Source: Deltaproteobacteria bacterium (GTDB lineage: Bacteria > Acidobacteriota > Thermoanaerobaculia > Multivoradales > JAHZIX01). From it: a stretch of DNA of 64,000 nt. A program made the position numbers and the translations under genes. Below, piece by piece: positions 1 to 8,892 of the stretch (position 1 is its first letter; every line of letters begins with the position of its first letter). Location of the stretch: NCBI GenBank assembly GCA_022601195.1, contig JAHZIX010000028.1, positions 124,001-188,000 on the forward strand. The letters run 5' to 3'. Under the pieces are notes generated by a model. The model ran no database searches, was not told the origin of the DNA, and saw only the letters and a list, made by a program, of their open reading frames with translations.

Positions 1-1452
1 GTAGAGGGTTGGAAGCACCAGGTCGGGAGCTACGATGGTTTGCCGGACGAAACTCTCTGGCGCATCGCCCATCGCTTCACTGGCCGAGGGGAAAACTACC
101 GGAGCTTGAGAGAGGCCAATAGTCTCAAGGACAACACGGTCTACCGGGGCCAGAAGTTGTTGATTCCCAGCAGGCTGTTGTTGGGTGCCTTCCGTCAGGA
201 GCTAGCAGCGCGACAAGGGGGCGAGCCGGGGAGGGAGATCCCCACCCAACCGATCACTGCCCAAGCCCTATCTGGAACCTCATCAGCGTACCAATTGAAA
301 TATGGGAAAGACGGCGAAGGAGAGTATGCCGTCTACCGACTCAAACCGGGAGAAGCTCTGTACTCCAGTGTCGTGGTGAGGTTCACCGGTCGTATCTATG
401 GAGCGGACGTCAATTCCCTCGCTGCCGATATCGCTGCCCGCAACGGTATCGACGATGTTACGGATATGCCGATCGGTTTCCCCGTCAAGATTCCCTTCGA
501 TGTTCTTCAACCGGAATTTCTTCCGGTGGGTAATCCACGGCGAGTGGAGTATGAAGCGAGCCTGCGAGCCAGTGGCCGTTTCACCAATCCGGTTCGTTCT
601 CTAGATCTACAGGGGATCACCGTGATCCTGGACGCAGGGCACGGAGGCAAGGATGTGGGAACTTCCAAACAAGGGGTTTGGGAGAGTGTCTACGTCTACG
701 ACATCATGGTGCGTCTCAAGCGGTACTTGGAGACGCAGACCTCCGCAGAGGTTTACGCAACGACTCGCAATGGAGACCGCTTCGAGGTCATCGAGAAGGA
801 CGTTCTCCCCTTCGTCACAGGGCATTCGGTGCTGACCACTCCAAAGTACTCGTTGAAGCAGGACAGCCGGGTCGGGGTAAACCTTCGCTGGTACCTTGCC
901 AACAGTCACTACCGCAGGGCGATGGCTCGCGGGCAGAAGCCGGAGAACGTCATCTTCATCTCGATTCATGCGGACTCTCTTCACCCTTCCATCCGCGGAG
1001 CGATGGCCTACATCCCCGATGCCAACCTCCGGAAGGGCAGCTTCGAGCGCACCGGCACGGTGTATACCTCTCGCAAAGAGGTCAAAGAAAAGCCTCGGGT
1101 TTCCTACTCCTTTCGCCAGCGAACGAAGAGTGAAGGCCTGTCTCGTCAATTGGCAGAGAAGGTGATTCGTGGGTTTCGCCGGAGAGGCCTAGCGGTCCAC
1201 CCGGATCAGCCGGTTCGCCAGAAGATCTATCGAGGCAAGAGGCCTTGGGTGCCCGCTGTGCTGCGCTACAACGCGGTGCCGGCCGAGCTGCTTCTGGAAG
1301 TTTCCAATCTGGCCAACGATCAAGATCGCAAGCTCCTGACCACTCGGTCCTTTCGTGAACAGGCAGCATTGGCCGTCGCCGATGGCATTCTTGACTACTA
1401 TGGATTCGCTAGCGGCGCCAGCGAACCGACCTCCAAGCAAACAGCGCGGTAA
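1..1452 (+). CDS. LysM-containing N-acetylmuramoyl-L-alanine amidase (5' partial)
   Basis: Zinc-dependent peptidoglycan amidase that would cut the bond between MurNAc and the stem peptide in the periplasm. The frame is open from the first base of the window, so the true start lies upstream; the TTG at position 40 falls inside a LysM-like motif (ETLWRIAHRFTGRGENYRSL) and is not a natural start. LysM-like sequence is followed by a linker and then an Amidase_3 domain from about 610. Visible hallmarks are ILDAGHGGKD with the first zinc His, a downstream Glu in the WESVY segment, FISIHADS with the second zinc His, and a late Glu in ELLLEVSNL. An insertion-rich stretch between about 790 and 1240 makes the catalytic domain longer than usual. 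The ECF sigma gene follows after about 100 bp, so co-transcription is possible but not shown. Family assignment is firm; cellular role (division or remodelling) is inferred. Confidence 0.9.
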   Translation, partial: VEGWKHQVGSYDGLPDETLWRIAHRFTGRGENYRSLREANSLKDNTVYRGQKLLIPSRLLLGAFRQELAARQGGEPGREIPTQPITAQALSGTSSAYQLKYGKDGEGEYAVYRLKPGEALYSSVVVRFTGRIYGADVNSLAADIAARNGIDDVTDMPIGFPVKIPFDVLQPEFLPVGNPRRVEYEASLRASGRFTNPVRSLDLQGITVILDAGHGGKDVGTSKQGVWESVYVYDIMVRLKRYLETQTSAEVYATTRNGDRFEVIEKDVLPFVTGHSVLTTPKYSLKQDSRVGVNLRWYLANSHYRRAMARGQKPENVIFISIHADSLHPSIRGAMAYIPDANLRKGSFERTGTVYTSRKEVKEKPRVSYSFRQRTKSEGLSRQLAEKVIRGFRRRGLAVHPDQPVRQKIYRGKRPWVPAVLRYNAVPAELLLEVSNLANDQDRKLLTTRSFREQAALAVADGILDYYGFASGASEPTSKQTAR

Positions 1453-1549
1453 GATGGAATTCCCTAGCACGGGAACTATTGCCTAAGGAATTGGGTCCAA
1501 CTCTTCCATAGGCCGAGCTTCCTACTGAGCTTGGCGAGGAGTAGGTTCT

Positions 1550-2140
1550 ATGGAGGTGACGATCGCAACCGCCAGACCGCAAGCTGATCTCGATCTGGTG
1601 CAGCGTCACCGTTACGGTGATTCTGAGGCTCTTGGAGAGGTGTATCACCGGTATGGCGATATGGTCTTCAACCTGGCCTACCGCATGAGCGGAGACCGGG
1701 AGCTGGCGGCAGATTTTACTCAGGAGACTTTTCTTCGAGTTCATCGATCTCTCGGACGTTTCCATGGCCGGTCGACCCTCAAGACTTGGATCTATCGAGT
1801 CGCTCTCAATCACTGTCGCAGTCGTTTGAGCCGCCGTCGCTGGAAGCCGGTCCCTCTGGCGGAGGAGAGCGAGAGGGGTGGCCCTCAGCTGGTGGACGAA
1901 CGGCGCGATCCGGAACAGAGAGCCCTTTCCACCGACCGGCAACGGATTGTCGAAGAAGGCTTGCAGCTCCTCCCGCCGGTATTTCGCGAGGCGGTCGTGC
2001 TGTGTGATTTGCAGGGTCTGTCCTACGAGGAGATCGCTTCGGTTTTGGGGGTTCGGATCGGTACCGTACGTTCCCGCATTGCTCGCGGGCGGGAGAAACT
2101 GAGAGTCCTCTTGGTCAAGAATTCGGGACAAAGCCTATGA
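1550..2140 (+). CDS. ECF-type RNA polymerase sigma factor
   Basis: Sigma-70 family factor of the extracytoplasmic-function (RpoE-like) class, 196 aa, the usual length. Region 2 is visible around residues 25-95 (YHRYGDMVFNLAYRMSG, then DFTQETFLRVHRSL and TLKTWIYRVALN), and region 4 around 135-190 (LPPVFREAVVLCDLQGLSYEEIASVLGV with GTVRSRIARGR). The ATG at 1550 is preceded by a GAGGAG ribosome-binding site at normal spacing. The stop overlaps the start of the next gene (ATGA), which encodes a zinc-finger anti-sigma factor, so the two are translationally coupled as a regulatory pair. The signal it responds to cannot be read from sequence; the amidase upstream hints at envelope stress (inference). 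Confidence 0.95.
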   Translation: MEVTIATARPQADLDLVQRHRYGDSEALGEVYHRYGDMVFNLAYRMSGDRELAADFTQETFLRVHRSLGRFHGRSTLKTWIYRVALNHCRSRLSRRRWKPVPLAEESERGGPQLVDERRDPEQRALSTDRQRIVEEGLQLLPPVFREAVVLCDLQGLSYEEIASVLGVRIGTVRSRIARGREKLRVLLVKNSGQSL

Positions 2141-2784
2141 GTCGTCACGCCACTGCCGAAGATCTGTCCGCCTATTTGGATGAAGAGCTGGAGCCGGTCC
2201 GTCTACGACTCGTGGAGACTCATCTGGAGGAATGCGAGGAATGTCGCCGGCGGGTTTCCGGCCTGAGTGGAGTGGTAGGAGAGCTGCGCCGACTCGAACA
2301 CCTTCGCCCTCCCCCGGCCTTAGAACAGTATTTGGAACGCAGGGTTGCCCTGGAACCGCGGCCACGAGGTTGGGTCGAAGGGGTGGAAGACCGGCTCCGG
2401 GGCCTCGTGCTGCAACCGAACCTGGGTCTTACCTTCGCCATGGTGTTTGCCTTCGCAGTGATTCTCTACCTTTTCGCTGGTTGGTCCGAGCGGCAGCACC
2501 GTAGCAGCGTGCAGATTCTCCGTCCCACCGTACCCAAGACCAGCTTGGTTTCTCCGGTGAGTCTGACCAACGGCGAGTTTGTTCGGGTGGAGGGTGTTTG
2601 GTGGGAAGTGGGGCTTTCCGGAGAATCCGACCTGCTGCCGGGGCTCGAGATCCCGGTTGTGGAGGCGGTCGGAGAGCAAGGGAAACGAATCCGCGAGAGC
2701 CAGCCGGGCATCGATCGCTTGTTGGCGGAAAGCGCGGTGATTCTCCGATTCGAAGGCCAAGTGATTCGTCTGGATAGTGAGTGA
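2137..2784 (+). CDS. Zinc-finger (ZAS) anti-sigma factor, single-pass membrane protein
   Basis: Likely anti-sigma factor for the ECF sigma encoded immediately upstream, with a 4-bp ATGA overlap. The N-terminal 50 residues carry the His-x3-Cys-x2-Cys ZAS signature (ETHLEECEECRRRV), which in this family binds zinc and holds region 2/4 of the sigma factor. A hydrophobic segment around residues 90-110 (TFAMVFAFAVILYLFAGW) predicts one membrane span with a periplasmic C-terminal domain of about 100 residues that I do not recognise. In known pairs, release of the sigma factor follows proteolysis or a conformational change; nothing here shows which. Assignment rests on the motif, topology and gene order. 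Confidence 0.9.
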   Translation: MSRHATAEDLSAYLDEELEPVRLRLVETHLEECEECRRRVSGLSGVVGELRRLEHLRPPPALEQYLERRVALEPRPRGWVEGVEDRLRGLVLQPNLGLTFAMVFAFAVILYLFAGWSERQHRSSVQILRPTVPKTSLVSPVSLTNGEFVRVEGVWWEVGLSGESDLLPGLEIPVVEAVGEQGKRIRESQPGIDRLLAESAVILRFEGQVIRLDSE

Positions 2785-2822
2785 ACCGAGGGGAAGATTA
2801 GGACCGTGAGGCCTTGCCCGAT

Positions 2823-2855
2823 CCTTCGCTCTCCACCCTTCGCTCTCCACCCTTC
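2823..2855. repeat. Short intergenic tandem repeat
   Basis: Two perfect copies of a 14-bp unit (ccttcgctctccac) at 2823-2836 and 2837-2850, followed by a five-base partial third copy. It lies 38 bp after the anti-sigma stop, in the short convergent gap before the ankyrin gene. It is pyrimidine-rich on the + strand. No hairpin or T-tract was seen, so I do not call it a terminator. Confidence 0.8.
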
Positions 2856-2976
2856 ACTGGCCAAGTCTTGTTTTGAGTGTTCTGCCCTGTGAGGCCTTCG
2901 AGAGACTTCTGGTGCGTTGTTCGGCGGAGGCGGCTAAAGTCTGCCCTGGTGTCGTTACTGTGGGAGCGCTGTACCT

Positions 2977-4233
2977 TTACCAATCCTCTTCGCTGTCTTC
3001 CTGTTCCCAGGGCGGCAGGGTCTCTTCTTCCTCTTCCCAGTACTTTTCTTCATAGTCTTCCGGGCCCTCGATGGCTTGGCGGAGCATCTCGGAAATGGCA
3101 GTTCCTTGGTTGATGGCACGGGCATGGTTGGCTGCAGTATTTCCCCGGTTGTCTTCGATCTCCGGGTCGGCGCCGAGCTCGAGGAGGGCACGAACCACCG
3201 AGGCGCTGCCTTTTCGAGCGGCCTGCATCAGGGCTGTCAGCCCCTTCTTGTCCTGAGCATCTACATTAGCTCCCTGATCGACGAGAGCTGAGAAGATCTC
3301 CGTCGGCGGGAACTTTCCGGCCGCGATCATCAAAGGGGTCCTATCTTTGAAGTAGGGGCCTGCTAGGTTCGGATCGGCACCTGCCCACAGCAGCTCCAGG
3401 GAGGTCTCCCATTGGCCCCGCCAAAGAGCCATGCCCAGCGGCGTCTCACCATCGACGGTTTGGTAGAGGTCGAGGCCTGAGGCGATCAGATTTCGGGCCG
3501 AGTCAGCGTCGCCCTTGTGAATCGCGTTCAAGAGATCATCGAGAGTGGGATTGGAGCCCCCGGCACCGGAAGACCTTTGGGTCTTGGGGGCGAGGCGACC
3601 TCTTTGACCGCTGGCTGGGTCCTCGAAGATGGCCTCGTAGGCATCATCATCGATCCACTCGTAGGAGATCAGGTCCAGATTTGAGCCCACTCTCGAATTT
3701 CGTAGCAGCGCGGCAAGGGCCTCCTCATCTTGGGGATAGCCTTCCTCTGCATGGGCGACTTTGAGGATCATTTCTACCTCCTTGAGGTAGCTCTGGAACT
3801 GAGCACTCAGGGCCTGACCCAGATGGCTGCCGGAGCTGCGGAGCTCGTCTACCTCTCGGGCCTCCCGGATGTGATCCGGATGCTCCTCGACCCAGTCTTC
3901 TAGGTCGGCGAGGGTAGCGGAGAAGCCTTCCGTATCCTGCTCGTTCAGCTGGCGCATCGCTTCCTTCAGCACGAGTCGATACTCCAATTCGTATTCGATC
4001 TCCGCCCTCAATTCGGATTTGGCCGTGGTGAGGGGGGCTGCTTGTTTCAGGTGCTTTCGCGCCAGCTCGAAGTTGGCGCTGTCAGACTCTTGCCGGGCCT
4101 CGTCGAGGAGGCGGGTGGCTGCCTCCGAATCTGGCTCCGGACCACATCCCCAGCAGATTCCTACCAGGAGCAGCCAGGTGAAGCCGGCCCGACTGCGCAG
4201 CTGTCCTCGAGTCTTCTTCTCACCTCTGAGCAT
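2977..4233 (-). CDS. Ankyrin-repeat lipoprotein
   Basis: Probable envelope lipoprotein with ankyrin repeats, which mediate protein-protein contacts. I place the start at 4233 because a purine-rich AAGGGGAAG site sits just upstream and it gives a normal signal peptide: positively charged, then FTWLLLVGICWGC with Cys as a likely lipidation site. An upstream in-frame ATG at 4284 would add 17 residues. After the signal comes a helical, Glu-rich region of about 200 residues that may form TPR-like hairpins, then about four ankyrin repeats (for example DGETPLGMALWRGQWETSLELL, split by DxxG turns, and KKGLTALMQAARKGS). The C-terminus is strongly acidic (runs of E and D). The lipobox is not canonical (CWG before the Cys), so membrane anchoring is likely rather than certain. 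Partner unknown. Confidence 0.85.
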   Translation of the reverse strand: MLRGEKKTRGQLRSRAGFTWLLLVGICWGCGPEPDSEAATRLLDEARQESDSANFELARKHLKQAAPLTTAKSELRAEIEYELEYRLVLKEAMRQLNEQDTEGFSATLADLEDWVEEHPDHIREAREVDELRSSGSHLGQALSAQFQSYLKEVEMILKVAHAEEGYPQDEEALAALLRNSRVGSNLDLISYEWIDDDAYEAIFEDPASGQRGRLAPKTQRSSGAGGSNPTLDDLLNAIHKGDADSARNLIASGLDLYQTVDGETPLGMALWRGQWETSLELLWAGADPNLAGPYFKDRTPLMIAAGKFPPTEIFSALVDQGANVDAQDKKGLTALMQAARKGSASVVRALLELGADPEIEDNRGNTAANHARAINQGTAISEMLRQAIEGPEDYEEKYWEEEEETLPPWEQEDSEEDW

Positions 4234-4479
4234 TTTCTTCCCCTTGTTTTGGGTGATTCTCTCATGCACCGTTTCACTACTCATCTCTTCTGCCCAGCCT
4301 CGAGCCGGGCCAGTCGAAGGTGGGAAGGGAGTTGATGGTCGTGTGCCCCTGCCCCGTCGGCCTTTTGGGAGGCGACTTTTCCCGGGGGCTAGGCGCCCTT
4401 CTCAGCCGAAGGCGGTAACATCGCTTCGTTTCCCGGCGAGATACTGCGAAGGAAATCTCTCCTCGGCGTCGCTCACTGA

Positions 4480-5151
4480 ATGAATGGAGCCCGAGTGCAG
4501 GACAACCGTGATCAGATAAAAATCGATCGGCGTTTGATCGAAAGGCTCCTCAATGGGGAAAGGTCGGCTTTTGATGAGCTGGCCGACCAGTACTTCGACC
4601 CGGTGTATCGCTTCGCCTCGAGGCGAATTGGGCACGATCCGGAGCTAGCGGCGGAAATGGTGCAAAACACCATGGTGGCAGCCCTCAAGAAGCTCGACGG
4701 CTTTCGCGGAGAAGCAACTCTCCAGACCTGGCTCTGTGGCATTTGTCACTTCGAGATCATGAGTCATTTCCGGCGCAAGGGAAGGGGAGAGGAAGTCGAG
4801 CTAGAAGACGACCAGGTGCAGGCTCACGGTGCCTTTTGGCAAGCGCTTCCCGAGGCCCCCTGGGAAGAGATGGAGCGCCAGGAGAGAGGAGAGTTCGTGC
4901 ACCGCACTCTCGATGAGATTGCCCCTCGGTATGCACAGGTTCTCGAGTGGAAGTATTTGGAAGAAGAGCCGGTTGCCGAGATCGCCAGTCGTTTGGGCGT
5001 TGGACTCAAAGCGGCAGAGTCGGTGTTGACTCGAGCTCGGGCGGCCTACCGAAAGGCCTTCGAAAGACTCAGCCAGAGCAACGCCGAGTGGCGGAGGCCA
5101 ACGCTGGCCATGCCCAGTGGAGCTAGTGGTCATTTTCGGGAGAAGACGTGA
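4480..5151 (+). CDS. ECF-type RNA polymerase sigma factor (FecI-like position)
   Basis: Second ECF sigma factor of the window, 223 aa. Region 2 occupies about residues 30-105 (DELADQYFDPVYRFASRRIG, then EMVQNTMVAALKKLDGFRG and LQTWLCGICH), and region 4 lies around 150-200 (IAPRYAQVLEWKYLEEEPVAEIASRLGV). An acidic linker separates them. The stop overlaps a GTG start for a FecR-type protein (GTGA), and a TonB-dependent receptor faces it from the opposite strand. That grouping is the classical cell-surface-signalling trio in which an outer-membrane receptor signals through FecR to the sigma factor. Sequence is divergent from the sigma at 1550, so they are not recent copies. Confidence 0.93.
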   Translation: MNGARVQDNRDQIKIDRRLIERLLNGERSAFDELADQYFDPVYRFASRRIGHDPELAAEMVQNTMVAALKKLDGFRGEATLQTWLCGICHFEIMSHFRRKGRGEEVELEDDQVQAHGAFWQALPEAPWEEMERQERGEFVHRTLDEIAPRYAQVLEWKYLEEEPVAEIASRLGVGLKAAESVLTRARAAYRKAFERLSQSNAEWRRPTLAMPSGASGHFREKT

Positions 5152-6122
5152 AGAATCGTCAGGAAGACGGCGGAGAGATGTTGGAGCAGCTTCGGGAGGC
5201 CGGCCCCAGAGCCACGATGCCACCGGACCTCGCTGCTGGCGTGCGCGCCGCGGTGGAGCAAGCTTGGGTGGAGGCGGTAGCGGATCACCGGGCCGAGGGG
5301 GCCGCGAGCCGTCGGCGCACCTGGCTCGCTGCCGCTGCTCTGGTGGTGGCATTGGTCGGAGGAAGTCTCCTCTGGTGGACCTTGTCCCCCGAAGGCGCGA
5401 CCGTGGCCACCATAGCGGCCATCTGGCCTGACGGGCATGCCGGAGGCTATTCCACAGGAGAGGACCTGTCGGCAGGGAGTCGGTTGACCACGGGGGAAGG
5501 GCAGCGGGTCGTCATCGAATTGGAGAGTGGCGCTACCCTGCGTTTGGACGAGATCTCCGAGCTGGTTCTGCAGTCCGAAAGCCAATTCGATCTTTCTCGA
5601 GGGGCTATCTATGTGGACTCCGGCCCCGGCGGGGTCAAGGGCTTGGAGGTGGCAACCCCAATGGGTGTAGTGACCAATATCGGGACCCAATTCGAGGTCC
5701 GCCTTTGGCCGGGAGCGGTCCGGGTGCAGGTGCGCGAGGGCGAGATCGCCCTCGCTGCGGCTTCGGGAGAGCCCTACCGAGCCGTCGCCGGTACCGCTCT
5801 GGAACTGAGGGGAGAGGCTCTGAGTCGAAATGAGGTCGACCCCTTCGGCGAGGCCTGGGCCTGGTTGGCAGCGGTCCCGAGGCCATTTCGCCTGGAAGGC
5901 CAGTACCTGCGTAAATTCCTGGATTGGGTGGTCGAAGAGACCGGTTTGGAAGTGCAGTTCACGACTCCCCAGCTCGCCAGCCAGTCGGAAGAGATCATCA
6001 CCCGAGGCACCATCAGTGGTTTGACTCCCCTGCAAGCCTTGGATGTCGTGCTTCCCTCGTCGGGGCTTTCTTTTCGCATCGAAGGGAAGCAGCTGATTGT
6101 CGACCAGATGATCCGTCAGTAG
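5148..6122 (+). CDS. FecR-family membrane regulator with C-terminal STN-like module
   Basis: 324-aa FecR-like protein that would span the inner membrane and control the sigma factor encoded just upstream (4-bp overlap, GTG start). The cytoplasmic N-terminal part (about 53 aa) is short, followed by a hydrophobic span at about 55-78 (LAAAALVVALVGGSLLWW). The periplasmic FecR domain is visible around 95-205 (GQRVVIELESGATLRL, VVTNIGTQFEVRL). The last 75 residues (RLEGQYLRKFLDWVVEETGL through TPLQALDVVL) look like an STN/secretin short domain, normally seen at the N-terminus of signalling receptors. Together with the convergent receptor gene this suggests iron- or nutrient-linked surface signalling; the ligand is not evident. 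Confidence 0.88.
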   Translation: MKNRQEDGGEMLEQLREAGPRATMPPDLAAGVRAAVEQAWVEAVADHRAEGAASRRRTWLAAAALVVALVGGSLLWWTLSPEGATVATIAAIWPDGHAGGYSTGEDLSAGSRLTTGEGQRVVIELESGATLRLDEISELVLQSESQFDLSRGAIYVDSGPGGVKGLEVATPMGVVTNIGTQFEVRLWPGAVRVQVREGEIALAAASGEPYRAVAGTALELRGEALSRNEVDPFGEAWAWLAAVPRPFRLEGQYLRKFLDWVVEETGLEVQFTTPQLASQSEEIITRGTISGLTPLQALDVVLPSSGLSFRIEGKQLIVDQMIRQ

Positions 6123-6174
6123 CGAGAGGCGGACTCGTTGTGCCCCGAGATGGATCGCGGTTGGAGGCAGCCTT

Positions 6175-8892
6175 CTAGAAGGACCAGGTAAATCCAAGGT
6201 TGGGGATGATCCCAGCCCAAAATAGGGGAGAGGAAGTGACCCGGGGGTTTCCTTGTTCATCTTCCTCGAAAGTGACCTCGAAGCCCCGTTGATTTCTGTG
6301 GTCAGTGACGTTCTGAAGATCGAGAAAGGCGGTGAATTCCCCTCGGCGAAGGGACCATCGTTTTCGGATGGAGGCATCGAAGCGCCAGTAGGCGTCCAAC
6401 CGCTGTTCGTAGAGGGGACCGAGAAGGGAGCCAGAGCTCTGGTTGGGGCTCTCCCCCGGAGAGTCGGTGAACACTTCGGTGGTGGGCCAGCCCGTGTGGG
6501 CCTGGATCCCGAGGCCAACTTGCCAATTCCGCGGGAAGCGCCAGGTCAGGGCTGCGGAGAGAGCATGCTCCTGATCTTTGGGCTTGGCAACTCGACGGCC
6601 CTCGACGCGATCCCAGGCCCCCGCCAGCGTATAGCTGGCCAACCAGTCGAAGCGCTGCCCCTGGCGGCCGCTGAGAAAGATCTCCAGCCCTCGGGATCGG
6701 CCGCGGGTGGCATCGATGCGGGTGCGGTCGGGTTCCGCCTCCGGTAACTTACTGATGGGGTCGGATATGTTTTCGAATCGAACCCTGGGATTGAGGACTC
6801 GCTTCTCATAGGCCTCTATTCGGAGGGTCACGGTGGAGTCACCCCTGGAGAGAAAGCGGTGTTCGAAGCCGAGAATCCCTTCGTCCGCTAGCTCTGCCGG
6901 TTGGAACTCCGCCAAGCCGTCTTCAACTTGTAGCTCAGACGGTCTCTGGACTTGAAAGAATCGCCCCCAACCCAGACGAAACCGGCTTCGTGGTCCACTT
7001 TGAAAGCTCACAGCGAAACGAGGACTGAGCTCTTCATCCTCCCTGATAGAGGATTCATCAAAGCGCAATCCTAGTTCGAAAGAAAATCGCCCTCGCTGGA
7101 GCTGGTCTGCCCCATAGACTCCGATTTGATTCCCTTGGAACGCTCTATCTAGGAGGAACTCGGCAGCCTCGGGCTGGTCGAAGAGATCAGCTAGCAGAGG
7201 GTCGAGGAGGCGCTGGTTGGCGTAGTCGTAGGAAACTCTCTGCCGCCGAAAGTCGAATCCCCATTTGATGAGATGGTTCTGGCTTTGGCTCTGGTTTCGA
7301 CTCCAAGCCCAGCTTTGGCTAAGGCCGGGTGATTCCAGGCTTCTCTGGTCGGCAACTTCGAAGCGGCGTCTCTGTCGTTCCTGGAGGTTCTCCAGAAGAC
7401 CACCACGACGGCGCCGTAACTGGCTCCAGGACAGGCGAGTTTCCACGACCAGCTCTGGTCGGATGAGGAATTGGTGGTTCAGCCAGCCATAGGCCGAGCC
7501 ATAGCTGGTCTTGAACTCGGAGACTTGATTGTCGCCGCTCTCGTTCAAGCCAAAGCGGTCTTCGGAGGCAAGAAAACGAATCTGGAAGGTCTGTCTTTTT
7601 CCCTGAGAGTGGTCGATTTTTCCGAAGATGTCGGCAAATCGTGGCTGGTCGGGCTCCTCGGCGATCCGCAGGGGTACTTCCACCAGGCCGTTCCGAGCGA
7701 CCAGGAGCCAGCGGCTGCTACCTCTTCTTAGGGATCCAGACCCAGTCCCAGTGGCTTCGAGCAGGCTCAAGCCCAAGGAGAAGCGCCGACGGTGAGAGGG
7801 TTCGGTACTCGTCAGGTCAAGGACTCCACTCAAGCGCGAGCCAAATTCCACCGGATAGCTGCCAGTGAGTAGTCGGGCTTCGCTGATGACTTCGCTGGAG
7901 ATAATACTGAGGGCGTTGCCGAAATCTCGCAGGTGATAGGGCTCGAGAATCTCCTGGCCGTCGAGGAGTATCGTCACCTGGTCGCCCCGACCACCACGAA
8001 TGCTGGGCTCGACGGAAAGCTCGCTCCCGGCAGCTCCCGGCAACAGGGGAATTGTCCTCAGAACGTCATCCGTTACCTGAGGCGAAGAGTCCAGATCTTC
8101 TCCCTGGAGAGCAAAGGTGCCGAGCTCGTCTCCCGGTAAGGGGCTAGGGGGCAGGAGCGCGTCGATCTGTTCTCGGATCACCGGAGTTGGGTTGAGGTCG
8201 ATGGTCAGGTGGGTGTTCTGGCCCGACCGAACCCGCACTGAGGCCTCTTCGCTGAGAAAGCTCGGGTGGTGGATTGAGATTTGGTGTCGGCCTGCGGGAA
8301 GGCTTGGGAACTGAAATTCTCCTTCCGTTTCGGTCAGCTGCCGAAGGTCAAGAGCAGAGAAGCTGATTTCGACCCCATCGATCGGCTGACCAGTCTCTCG
8401 ATGTGTTACTTCGCCGGAGAGGCGTCCCGTCCTCAGCTGGGAGACCGGTACGATTCCCAACGTCCCTGCCGGCCCCGCCCTCACAGCGAGACCGTGGGGT
8501 TCGAGGATCTCCTCCAGAACTTGTCGGGGAGTGCCGCGACGAGGGGACTTCTGTACCCGCATCTCAGGAAGGACGACTTGGTCCGTATACACCAATCGAA
8601 GACCTGCCTCACTTAGGGTGAGGAGGGCTTCCAGAAGGGGTGTGCCAGGGGGGAAGCTCACGGCGGAGGCCGCGGTGGTGCCTTCCTTGGCCTTTCCGGC
8701 TGGGGAACTTGCCGCCGTGGAGTGAGGCAGGAGGAAGCTCGAGATGGCGAGGAGAAGGATTCCTATAACCGAGGGGAAACCTCTTCCCTTGTCACTTCGA
8801 CTGCACTGGTTCTGAAGGCCTAGGTTCCCACGAACGCAAGCTCCGGGGGCCCGGGTGTGGCAGCGGTGGGTGGTGGCGTAGTGGGAAGGCAT
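6175..8892 (-). CDS. TonB-dependent outer-membrane receptor with N-terminal STN and carboxypeptidase-like domain
   Basis: 905-aa outer-membrane transporter/receptor. In order: a basic leader and hydrophobic signal segment (IGILLLAISSFLLPHSTAA, about residues 43-61); an STN-like signalling module (LLEALLTLSEAGLRLVYTDQ and TPRQVLEEILEPHGL); a carboxypeptidase-regulatory-like beta domain (GRLSGEVTHRETGQPIDGVE); a plug domain (DVLRTIPLLPGAAGSE, SIRGGRGDQVTILLDGQEIL); and a roughly 550-residue beta-barrel ending in an aromatic C-terminus (GFTWSF), the BAM recognition feature. The signal lies 40 residues in, so the true start may be downstream of 8892, but no good internal ATG is present. It converges with the ECF sigma/FecR pair, so it may both import a ligand and signal. 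The substrate (siderophore, glycan, peptide) cannot be told from sequence. Confidence 0.92.
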   Translation of the reverse strand: MPSHYATTHRCHTRAPGACVRGNLGLQNQCSRSDKGRGFPSVIGILLLAISSFLLPHSTAASSPAGKAKEGTTAASAVSFPPGTPLLEALLTLSEAGLRLVYTDQVVLPEMRVQKSPRRGTPRQVLEEILEPHGLAVRAGPAGTLGIVPVSQLRTGRLSGEVTHRETGQPIDGVEISFSALDLRQLTETEGEFQFPSLPAGRHQISIHHPSFLSEEASVRVRSGQNTHLTIDLNPTPVIREQIDALLPPSPLPGDELGTFALQGEDLDSSPQVTDDVLRTIPLLPGAAGSELSVEPSIRGGRGDQVTILLDGQEILEPYHLRDFGNALSIISSEVISEARLLTGSYPVEFGSRLSGVLDLTSTEPSHRRRFSLGLSLLEATGTGSGSLRRGSSRWLLVARNGLVEVPLRIAEEPDQPRFADIFGKIDHSQGKRQTFQIRFLASEDRFGLNESGDNQVSEFKTSYGSAYGWLNHQFLIRPELVVETRLSWSQLRRRRGGLLENLQERQRRRFEVADQRSLESPGLSQSWAWSRNQSQSQNHLIKWGFDFRRQRVSYDYANQRLLDPLLADLFDQPEAAEFLLDRAFQGNQIGVYGADQLQRGRFSFELGLRFDESSIREDEELSPRFAVSFQSGPRSRFRLGWGRFFQVQRPSELQVEDGLAEFQPAELADEGILGFEHRFLSRGDSTVTLRIEAYEKRVLNPRVRFENISDPISKLPEAEPDRTRIDATRGRSRGLEIFLSGRQGQRFDWLASYTLAGAWDRVEGRRVAKPKDQEHALSAALTWRFPRNWQVGLGIQAHTGWPTTEVFTDSPGESPNQSSGSLLGPLYEQRLDAYWRFDASIRKRWSLRRGEFTAFLDLQNVTDHRNQRGFEVTFEEDEQGNPRVTSSPLFWAGIIPNLGFTWSF

